From Clostridia bacterium (GTDB lineage Bacteria; Bacillota; Clostridia; Oscillospirales; Acutalibacteraceae), in assembly GCA_024689165.1 (NCBI GenBank), contig JAILDS010000227.1, positions 1 to 13,771 on the forward strand: a DNA stretch of 13,771 bases, in the 5' to 3' direction. Shown piece after piece: positions 1 to 6,294 of this stretch (position 1 is the first letter of the stretch; every line of letters begins with the position of its first letter). The notes under the pieces were generated by a model that saw only the letters and a program-made list of their open reading frames with translations, did no database searches and had not been told where the DNA came from. A program made the translations under genes and the position numbers.

Positions 1-280
1 GAATTCTGCCGAGCGGCACGCCTTTCCCGGCGTCGTTTGTCGACAGCTGGCACACAAAAGCGTCGGGCCTGTCTTTGATCCTTGCGATCCTGCGAACGTA
101 TGACTGCTCGTCGGTATCGGCGAGAGTCGTTCCCGGGACAGCCTCTTTTACGGTCGTCGCTCCGGTGTTCTGAGCGATGTATTCAACGAAGGAGACGCCG
201 CCCGACGCGGAGCCGAAGGTGACGGACGAGCCGAGAAAAGCGACGGTCTTCCCCGAAAGCGTATCTTTTGATCTATTCAT
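1..280 (-). CDS. SGNH/GDSL-type hydrolase, 5' part only (runs off the left edge)
   Basis: Only the first 93 codons are in the window; the gene continues past position 1. The product opens with a beta strand leading into GSSVTFG (residues 17-23), a variant of the GDS block I of SGNH hydrolases in which Ser19 would be the nucleophile. It continues with a KEAVPGTTLAD segment and QLSTND (residues 78-83), which fits block III with its conserved Asn. The block V Asp-His pair is beyond the window. Family members are esterases, lipases or carbohydrate deacetylases; the substrate cannot be assigned. No signal peptide is visible, so this part looks cytoplasmic. ATG at 280 is the only possible start: the frame is open back to the stop of the upstream gene at 353-355 without another start codon. 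No Shine-Dalgarno match lies before it, and a terminator hairpin ends about 20 nt upstream. Family call fairly sure, function open. Confidence 0.8.
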   Translation of the reverse strand, partial: MNRSKDTLSGKTVAFLGSSVTFGSASGGVSFVEYIAQNTGATTVKEAVPGTTLADTDEQSYVRRIARIKDRPDAFVCQLSTNDAGKGVPLGRI

Positions 281-290
281 ATGCGGTTTG

Positions 291-324
291 TTTTTACAAA
301 GGAGCCCGGAATCTTCCGGGCTCC
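291..324 (-). terminator. Hairpin terminator after the 1266-residue surface protein gene
   Basis: A perfect 10-bp stem (301-310 with 315-324) with the 4-base loop ATCT lies 28 bases past the stop codon at 353. Read on the minus strand it is followed by TTTGTAAAAAC, a short and interrupted U-tract. This fits an intrinsic terminator of moderate strength for the upstream gene. On the plus strand no T-run follows the stem, so it should act in the minus direction only. Some readthrough into the SGNH gene starting at 280 is plausible. Confidence 0.65.
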
Positions 325-352
325 AGAGAGAAAGCTCAAAACGAAGCTTGGT

Positions 353-3300
353 TTATTTAGCGAACAGATCCTGAACGAACTTGATGATGATGTGGATGAA
401 GCGGATGATGAAGCCGATGAAGTTGTGGCCGTGATCCTCGCCGTCAAGCGGGCAGATCCACTCATTGGCTACGTATTCCTCGTCCGAGACCTCGGACATT
501 TCCTGACCGCACATATCGCATTTGCCGTCATGGTTGTTGTCGGCATGGTCGATCATATCGACGGCTTCCGGAGCATTGACGACAGCGCCGCAGATGACGC
601 AGTAGGAGCCGGCGGTGGAGCCTTCGGTCGTGCAGGTAGGAGCAACGGACCTGATGATCGCAAGAGTATGCGACTCTTTAACGGTTTCGCCGCAGTTTGC
701 GCAGACGCTGCTGTGGTTATAACCGTCGCCGGTGTCGGTCCAGTCGGAAACGTCGTGGCCGGTTGCGGGAATGAGGGTCGGAGCCTCGACGAAGCCGCAG
801 ACGGAGCACTTGCTGCCTGCTGTTCTGCCGGAAGCGGTGCAGGTGGCGTCGACAGCGGCTGAATACTCGACCATGGTGTGGCCGGAGGCGGGTATTGCCT
901 CGACGTCGGTCACTTCGGCGCATCTGGTGCAGTGGCGGGACTTGCTGCCGTCCTTGGTGCAGGTAGGCTCGGCGTCAACGGTGAATTCGTCGGCGAATTC
1001 ATGGCCGAGAGGCTCGATGTCTTCCTTCTGCTCCTGGTAATCGCAGTTCTTGCAGTGGATGGACTTTGAACCCGGCTGGTCGCAGGTCGGTTCGATGTCG
1101 ATCGTGAACTCGGTCTCGAGATCATGGCCGGTGGCTTCAACGGGCTCCGTGCTTTCGTAGTCGCACTTCGAGCAGGTGATGGTGTTCAGACCGTCCTCGG
1201 TGCAGGTCGCGGGCCTTCCGGCGACGATTTCGTCATGGGCCTCGAGCTCATAAACGGCGTTTACAGTGAGGTCGGCAGTGATGGATGAGAAGTCCTGATC
1301 CCAGCCCGTGAAAGCGTAGTGCCCTTCTTCACCGTTGTCAACGTAAGCGGCGGGGTTGGGAGCCAGAGCGGCGCGGCCGTACTGGACAGTCTCAACAGTC
1401 TCGGTGTCGGCAACGGCGTTGATGAATTTGACTTCGAAGACCTGAAGCTGCCAGATCGCGTAAACGGTCTTGGTGTTGAGGAAGTCGATGGTGTCGCCTG
1501 CCTTGTAGGCGGCGTACGCAGCCGTGGCGGAATCCGCCCAGCCGAGGAAGTCATAGCCATCGCGTTCGGGAGTGATGGCGGGGAAGGGCACGCTTATGCC
1601 GGAACGCAGTTCAATGGTGTGGTTGAAATACTCGGTGACGTTCGCGTCGGGCTCTGCGGAGCTCGTCGCGCCGTCGATCTCGCCGCCGTTGTAATCATAT
1701 GTAAGAGCGCCCTGATAGCTGTAAACGGCGTAATAGTCGACGTCGCCGATAGTGGAGATGGTGCCGGTAAGACCGACAAGGTCGTCTGCGGAGGTGCAGT
1801 CGGGTTCAAGCGACCAGCCGACGAGATCATAGTCTCTGGCGTATCTGCTGCCGACGGGATCGACCTCCGGGATAGCGATATCGACCGATGCGCCGCCGGA
1901 AACGAAGTGAGCGGAGCTCTCGGCGACCTGGGAGTAGCCGATGGAATCGGTGTAATGGAAGTAAGCGACGATGTCCTCTTTATAAACAGCGTAGAGCGTT
2001 ACGTCGGAATTGAAGTCGGTGACGGTCGCGCCTGCCCTGTAGTCGGGTTCGACGGCGTCGGGATCGGTCGACCAGCCCGCGAAGCCCAGACTGCTGTGAC
2101 CGGGCATTTCATTCGGGAGCTCGACGGTCGCGTTGTCTATGATTGTCGCATTGTAGTTCGCATTGCCGTAGCCAACCGCGTCGGCGATGCTGCCGGTTCC
2201 GCCGTTGACGTCGAACGAGATCGTGATCGGATACTTATAGGTCGCGTAAACGTGAGTTTCCGCCGCGTCGATCTCGACGGGGTAGCTCTTTTCGCCCGTC
2301 GTGGCTGTCTGGTCGAACGAGAAGCCGGTGACGCTGAAGGTCCTGCCGTCCTTGACGGAGTTGCTGATAAAGCTGGGCGTAGCAGTGCCGGCGGTCTGGT
2401 TGTTGAAGATGGTGGCGGTACCGTTGTACGGATATGTTATCGTGCGGTCGCCGCCCGTGGCGTTCATGCAGTGGATGACGGACACCAGGTTCTTCTGGAA
2501 GACAGCGTAGAGCGTGGCGTTCGGCGTTACCGTGAAGTCATTGATATAGACCTCCTCGGTGATGGCGTTGCCGTATACGTCGACGCCCTGAGTCGTGGCG
2601 TTCCTGTTGGTGGACCAGCCGACGAAGTTGTAGCCGGCTCTCTCGGCGGTGTAGGTGTTCGCCTGGAACGTGGCCGTGGTGTGGGGGCCGAACACTACGT
2701 TGACGGACGTGAAAGGAGTCGTGCCGCCGTTGAAGGTGGCGTTGAGGGTGATCGTGCTCTCAAGCGCATCCGCTGCGGAGTTAAGGTTGCTCAGCGCGCT
2801 GCTTACGTTGGCTGAGGTCGCAGCAGGATTGCCGAGGACCGCGTAAGCGTTTTTGAGGGCAGCAGTATAGACGGACCAGGTGGCGGCGGTGTAATTCTTC
2901 TCGGCGCAGACCTTCTGGTAAGCGTTGATCTGATCCCTCAGAGCGGCTTTGTCGACCTTGATGACGTTGAGGTAGCTGTCGAGGATGGCGAAGCAGTTGT
3001 CGCCGCCGCTTGCGGTCTTGAGTGCGCCCCGGATATAGATCCAGCCGGACGGAACCGACGTATCAAGCCTGACGTTGGCAAGCTTGTAGTTCGAGTTCGT
3101 CCTTCCGGTGGACCTGTCGCCGGCCCAGATGGTGACGCCGGCGTCCCATTCGCTCGGAGACGTCTCTGAATCGGTATACCAGTTGCGGCCGGTAGTGATA
3201 CGGTCGGAAGCGTTATTGAGCAGTCCGACGTAGCCGTAGACGTTATTGTTGCTGATGCCTTCGGCGTCGGTAACAATAAGACCCGTGGAAAGGTTCGGAA

Positions 3301-4153
3301 CGTATTTGAGGTTGTCATAGCGGCTCGAGTCGACGTAGATGAAGCCCTCCGCGGAGCGCTCGAAAACGCAGAGCGTGGTGTCCTTGAACACGCTGTAGCC
3401 GTATTCCTTGGACGTGTACCAGCCGCCCTTGGCCGGCAGATCTGCCTGCTGATCGGAGCTGAACCATGCGTCGGGACTGTCTGCGCCGTCGCCGTTTTCG
3501 GGACCGCCGAGGAGCGGGATCAGGTTCTTGTCGTTGTTTTTGGCGTAGTATCCGCCACCGGTGGAGATGCCGTGGATACCGCTGACCCAGGAGATTCCGG
3601 AACCGAAAGAGTTTTCGCCGCAGGTGTTTTTCGTTCTGCCCGCCGCGAATACCGGCGACAGGTACGGCGCGTACGCTACCGTGCAGGCTCGGAAAGTGGC
3701 GTTGGTGCCGTCGGTCATCCTGCAGACGACGACCCACTCGAGCGTCGAGGTCTGGGAGGAGGATATACCGTTTTTGAGAGCGAACGTGAAGGTGTTGTCG
3801 TAGAAAAGATCGCCTATGTTAGTGACGGAGAAATCAGAAAGGGTCGCGCCGTTGAGCGTGACGCTCGTCACGGAACTGATATAAGGCGAGTAGATGAAGA
3901 ACTTGCCGTTTTCCTTGGCGTTTTCCTTGTCAAGCGACAGAACTCCGCTCGAGCTTATCGTGTTGTTGACGTAATACTGAACGGAAGTGGTTTTTTCCGT
4001 ATACGCGGACTGAGGAGTCATGTATACGGTCTCGGGTACGGCGATGACGACGTCCCACGTGCCTGTTTCCGCCGCGAAAGCAACGATCGGCACCACCGAG
4101 AGCAGAAGAAGCGCGCTCAGAAGCAGGGACAGAATCTTTTTGGAATTTTTCAA
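353..4153 (-). CDS. Large secreted repeat protein with FIVAR, InlB-like and Cys-rich repeats
   Basis: A 1266-residue secreted protein. Residues 1-27 form a signal peptide (KNSKK, a hydrophobic core, cleavage near AFA-AE). Residues 28-397 are a large region I cannot assign, containing a Gly/Asn-rich part around 170-225. Residues 398-465 match a FIVAR helical domain (YTAATWSVYTAALKNA, then AALSNLNSAADALE-like helices). Residues 470-970 hold five InlB/Flg_new-type beta repeats recognised by GW-S/D and LYAVF/VYAIW/VNAVY endings. Residues 971-1218 are Cys/His-rich modules of the type CTxxG-x-CxxC followed by GH. The protein ends in a hydrophobic helix (1244-1262) and Lys. No LPXTG motif is present; the C-terminal helix may hold it at the envelope. 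The start is TTG at 4153, supported by AAGGAGG seven bases upstream and by the signal peptide beginning directly there. A strong promoter lies at 4221-4249 and a terminator after the stop. Likely an adhesin or envelope structural protein; no catalytic domain was recognised. Confidence 0.9.
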   Translation of the reverse strand: MKNSKKILSLLLSALLLLSVVPIVAFAAETGTWDVVIAVPETVYMTPQSAYTEKTTSVQYYVNNTISSSGVLSLDKENAKENGKFFIYSPYISSVTSVTLNGATLSDFSVTNIGDLFYDNTFTFALKNGISSSQTSTLEWVVVCRMTDGTNATFRACTVAYAPYLSPVFAAGRTKNTCGENSFGSGISWVSGIHGISTGGGYYAKNNDKNLIPLLGGPENGDGADSPDAWFSSDQQADLPAKGGWYTSKEYGYSVFKDTTLCVFERSAEGFIYVDSSRYDNLKYVPNLSTGLIVTDAEGISNNNVYGYVGLLNNASDRITTGRNWYTDSETSPSEWDAGVTIWAGDRSTGRTNSNYKLANVRLDTSVPSGWIYIRGALKTASGGDNCFAILDSYLNVIKVDKAALRDQINAYQKVCAEKNYTAATWSVYTAALKNAYAVLGNPAATSANVSSALSNLNSAADALESTITLNATFNGGTTPFTSVNVVFGPHTTATFQANTYTAERAGYNFVGWSTNRNATTQGVDVYGNAITEEVYINDFTVTPNATLYAVFQKNLVSVIHCMNATGGDRTITYPYNGTATIFNNQTAGTATPSFISNSVKDGRTFSVTGFSFDQTATTGEKSYPVEIDAAETHVYATYKYPITISFDVNGGTGSIADAVGYGNANYNATIIDNATVELPNEMPGHSSLGFAGWSTDPDAVEPDYRAGATVTDFNSDVTLYAVYKEDIVAYFHYTDSIGYSQVAESSAHFVSGGASVDIAIPEVDPVGSRYARDYDLVGWSLEPDCTSADDLVGLTGTISTIGDVDYYAVYSYQGALTYDYNGGEIDGATSSAEPDANVTEYFNHTIELRSGISVPFPAITPERDGYDFLGWADSATAAYAAYKAGDTIDFLNTKTVYAIWQLQVFEVKFINAVADTETVETVQYGRAALAPNPAAYVDNGEEGHYAFTGWDQDFSSITADLTVNAVYELEAHDEIVAGRPATCTEDGLNTITCSKCDYESTEPVEATGHDLETEFTIDIEPTCDQPGSKSIHCKNCDYQEQKEDIEPLGHEFADEFTVDAEPTCTKDGSKSRHCTRCAEVTDVEAIPASGHTMVEYSAAVDATCTASGRTAGSKCSVCGFVEAPTLIPATGHDVSDWTDTGDGYNHSSVCANCGETVKESHTLAIIRSVAPTCTTEGSTAGSYCVICGAVVNAPEAVDMIDHADNNHDGKCDMCGQEMSEVSDEEYVANEWICPLDGEDHGHNFIGFIIRFIHIIIKFVQDLFAK
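500..1243 (-). repeat. Tandem Cys/His-rich modules inside the surface protein
   Basis: Residues 971-1218 of the 1266-residue protein repeat a unit of about 40 residues: a Cys-Thr/Asp plus Gly step, a CxxC pair, then an acidic or hydrophobic stretch ending in a GH dipeptide (ATGHD, PLGHE, ASGHT, ATGHD). Five full units are visible, plus two shorter ones (NHSSVCANCG and HADNNHDGKCDMCG). CxxC and His spacing suggests metal binding or disulfide bonding outside the cell. Such modules are frequent in secreted proteins of clostridia; their function is not settled. Confidence 0.75.
1244..2746 (-). repeat. Five divergent InlB/Flg_new-type beta repeats inside the surface protein
   Basis: Residues about 470-553, 644-725, 728-812, 815-902 and 905-970 each start with a beta strand, often followed by a GG turn (FNGG, DVNGG, DYNGG), pass through a YxFxGW or LVGW core and end in a YAVF, YAVY, YAIW or NAVY strand. 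This is the signature of the Listeria-Bacteroides repeat family, small extracellular beta domains used as spacers or adhesion modules. A section at 555-640 is related but more diverged. The copies differ a lot, so recent DNA-level duplication is unlikely. Confidence 0.75.
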
Positions 4154-4160
4154 TTGAATT

Positions 4161-4167
4161 CCTCCTT
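4161..4167 (-). promoter_or_regulatory. Shine-Dalgarno site that fixes a TTG start codon
   Basis: On the minus strand AAGGAGG lies seven bases before TTG at 4153-4151. There is no ATG nearby in this frame, and the codons after TTG give a typical signal peptide. The site therefore decides the unusual start of the surface protein gene. Confidence 0.8.
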
Positions 4168-4220
4168 GTTGTTTACGGGCGCCGCGGAAAAAAAGCCGCT
4201 GACCCTATTACGTTGGTGGC

Positions 4221-4249
4221 ATTATACAACATACTTTTTCGTTTGTCAT
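4221..4249 (-). promoter_or_regulatory. Sigma-A-type promoter for the surface protein gene
   Basis: Read on the minus strand: -35 ATGACA (4249-4244), a 17-base spacer, and -10 TATAAT (4226-4221). Five of six and six of six bases match consensus. Transcription should begin near 4214, giving a leader of about 60 bases before the TTG start. The -35 box and the start of the spacer carry TGACAAACGAAAAA (4248-4235), which recurs identically in the divergent promoter at 4397-4425. Confidence 0.8.
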
Positions 4250-4340
4250 GTTTTTTTTATAAAAATTTTGTAAAAAAATCCCGTCCCGATTGTTTTTTGT
4301 CGATTCTTAATTATCCTGTAATATTTTTGCAATAATTTAC

Positions 4341-4366
4341 CGGCCGATCTTCCTGCAGATCGACCG
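4341..4366. promoter_or_regulatory. Imperfect palindrome upstream of the beta-helix gene promoter
   Basis: CGATCT (4345-4350) and AGATCG (4357-4362) form a perfect 6-base inverted repeat around a 6-base centre. It extends to CGG/CCG outside one mismatch (4341-4343 with 4364-4366). It lies about 30 bases upstream of the plus-strand -35 box and about 90 bases upstream of the minus-strand -35 box, a possible place for an activator. It is also a weak hairpin, and I have no second copy to support an operator. Confidence 0.3.
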
Positions 4367-4396
4367 AATGGTGCTGTGCAGCCTCGCAGAGCTTTA

Positions 4397-4425
4397 TTGA
4401 CAAACGAAAAATCACAGAGTAGAAT
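4397..4425 (+). promoter_or_regulatory. Sigma-A-type promoter for the secreted beta-helix gene
   Basis: TTGACA (4397-4402), a 17-base spacer and TAGAAT (4420-4425) give a near-consensus promoter. The expected start is near 4432, leaving a leader of about 64 bases before ATG 4496. Bases 4398-4411 repeat the 14-base element of the divergent promoter at the same place relative to the -35 box. The rest of the intergenic region (4154-4495) is AT-rich and shows no RNA gene or open frame I would support. Confidence 0.8.
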
Positions 4426-4495
4426 CATCTTTATCGACTGTATATTATTAATCATCACATAATAGGACGAACAAGCTCGGACAGGGAGGTGCTTC

Positions 4496-6163
4496 ATGAA
4501 GCTCAGAAAAAGCCTGTGTCTTATGATCTCATTTTTTATCATATCGGCATCGATTTCCGTTTTCGCCGCAGCAGTCGGCGCGGCGGCGGGGGAGCCTGTT
4601 TTTGAGGCGCTGTCTTACCCCGATGAGGCGCTGACGCCTTTTTCCGAAGAGATGCTGTCCCGCGCGGTCGGCGCGGACGGTTATGAGGCAAACAAAGGCT
4701 ATGATGAAACGGGGCTGTACGTTTCGCCGTACTGGACGGCGGAAGCCGCAGGAGCAACCGTCCCCGTTTACGCGGCGCTGAGCTACGACGGGACCTGCGG
4801 CGGCGTGCTCCAGTCCTTTACGGCCGTATTCGTCTCCGACTTCGGCGATGGGCTCACGTTCCGGCTCAGGTCTGCCGTTCACGTTAAAAACGCCGACGTG
4901 CGTCCTTACATGTACGGCGTAAAGTGCGTCGTCGGCGGCGATACCGTGACGCTTACGGTCAGAGAATTAGGATTTTACACGGTACTCATCAACGACGACT
5001 CGCAAGAATACGCGATAACGCTCTTTGTGCGCGAATACGCAGACGAGGAAGCCGAGATCGCAGCCTTCAACGTCGAATACGGGGCGGAAAACGTCGCCGT
5101 TTTTGACAAGGGCGTCTACTGCGCGGATTCCTTAGACACAAGCGGTAAAAGCGTTTTTTATTTCCGCAGGGGGTCGTTTTTTTCGGCAAACCACGTTTAT
5201 GACCTGCTCTCGGAGGAGGAGTACGCGGCTCTGCCCCACCGCGAAGCGTTTTTCCTCCTTTCTGGCAGGGAGAACGTCACCGTGACGGGTTACGCCACGT
5301 TCGACCTGAACCGTCTCGACCGCAAGGAGCGGGATCCGCTGCTGCTGACTTGGTGTAAAAACTGCAGTGTGAGCGGTATGCTGTTTCTGAATTCGCCGCA
5401 CTGGACCTTTACCCTGCACGACTGCGAAAACGTCGAGATAAGCGATATCGCGTGCATCGGCTACAGGACGAACAGCGACGCGATCAACATCTGCTGCAGC
5501 AGGAACGTGACGGTTTCGGGCTGCTTCGCCCGCAACGGAGACGACTGCTACTCCGTCAAAACGACCGCAGGCGGTATTCCTTCCGAACACGTCGTATTCG
5601 ATAACTGCGTCGCCTGGAGCAACAAGGCGCGCTGCTTCGGCATCACCGGAGAAGACAACTCGCCGATAAATGACGTAAAATTTACAAACGGCGCAGTCGT
5701 CTTCCACAACGTGACGTGGGATCTGAACAGGGTCTCTTCCCTTGCTGTCCAGGTGGAATACGGCGGGGCTCCGATTAATGACGTTTTGTTTGAAAACATC
5801 GAGATCCACGGGGAAGCAGGGCGGCCCATCAACGTGATGATCACAAACAAAAGCATCACGAACTGTACGATCGAAGGCGTCGTGTTCAGAAACATAACTG
5901 CAGACGGCGAGGAGCGCTCGAGGCTCGCGGTCAAAACGGTTATGAGCTTCATAGAGAAGCTCAAATGCTTCCTGTACCGCCTGATCATCGCCATAATGCC
6001 CTGCGCCTCAGAAAATGAAAGCGTTTCGTCCCTTTTGCCCGACGGCAACAGGATATCGGTCACGTTCGACAACGTGCGCATAAACGGGACGAAGCTCAAC
6101 GGCGCGAACGTCACAATGTTCGTTCAGAGCTCCGGCGGCGAAACGATCAGGACCCTCAGCTGA
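4496..6163 (+). CDS. Secreted right-handed beta-helix protein, GH28/GH49-like
   Basis: A 555-residue protein with a signal peptide (residues 1-31, KLRK plus a hydrophobic core, cleavage near GAAA-GE). Residues 33-250 look like an N-terminal beta domain. From about 258 the sequence has repeating beta-helix rungs (ENVTVTGYATFD, NCSVSGMLF, NVEISDI, NVTVSGCFARN, HVVFDNCVAW, DVKFTNGAVV, DVLFENIEI, GVVFRNIT). The acidic pattern NSDAIN (326-331) and NGDDCYSVK (347-355) matches the NTDG and GDDC signatures of GH28-type polygalacturonases and relatives. The GH28 GHG and RIK motifs are not obvious, so GH49-like or unclassified activity is equally possible. It probably cuts a polysaccharide outside the cell. 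An insertion at 477-503 is hydrophobic and breaks the rung pattern. The start has GGGAGG six to seven bases upstream and a strong promoter. No convincing terminator follows, so it may be co-transcribed with the glycosidase gene 131 bases downstream. Confidence 0.82.
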   Translation: MKLRKSLCLMISFFIISASISVFAAAVGAAAGEPVFEALSYPDEALTPFSEEMLSRAVGADGYEANKGYDETGLYVSPYWTAEAAGATVPVYAALSYDGTCGGVLQSFTAVFVSDFGDGLTFRLRSAVHVKNADVRPYMYGVKCVVGGDTVTLTVRELGFYTVLINDDSQEYAITLFVREYADEEAEIAAFNVEYGAENVAVFDKGVYCADSLDTSGKSVFYFRRGSFFSANHVYDLLSEEEYAALPHREAFFLLSGRENVTVTGYATFDLNRLDRKERDPLLLTWCKNCSVSGMLFLNSPHWTFTLHDCENVEISDIACIGYRTNSDAINICCSRNVTVSGCFARNGDDCYSVKTTAGGIPSEHVVFDNCVAWSNKARCFGITGEDNSPINDVKFTNGAVVFHNVTWDLNRVSSLAVQVEYGGAPINDVLFENIEIHGEAGRPINVMITNKSITNCTIEGVVFRNITADGEERSRLAVKTVMSFIEKLKCFLYRLIIAIMPCASENESVSSLLPDGNRISVTFDNVRINGTKLNGANVTMFVQSSGGETIRTLS

Positions 6164-6294
6164 TACGCCGCGTTTTCTCAGAGCGCGGGCGGCGCCTGGC
6201 ATCTGCGCACGGAAAGGCTGCCGATTTAAAAACGTCCGCGCCGCGGGTTGGCTGCGCAGACAGTATCGGACAAAAGAAAGACGGATGAACGAGA

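Noticed and set aside
500..1243. Regular spacing of similar bases that could suggest a CRISPR-like or tandem DNA repeat
   Set aside because: The periodicity comes from diverged protein modules of about 40 residues; the DNA copies are not identical and no spacer pattern exists.
1319..2815. A 498-codon open frame on the plus strand
   Set aside because: It is antisense to the InlB-repeat section of the surface protein. Its product is low-complexity (Val, Gly, Asp, Arg rich), has no recognisable domain and no ribosome binding site; the long frame follows from the GC-rich codon use of the real gene.
5132..5809. A 225-codon minus-strand frame inside the beta-helix gene
   Set aside because: It is antisense to conserved beta-helix rungs, lacks a ribosome binding site and resembles no family.
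6164..6294. Terminator or promoter between the beta-helix gene and the glycosidase gene
   Set aside because: The GC-rich segment can form only bulged stems and none is followed by a T-run; no -35/-10 pair of acceptable quality was found.
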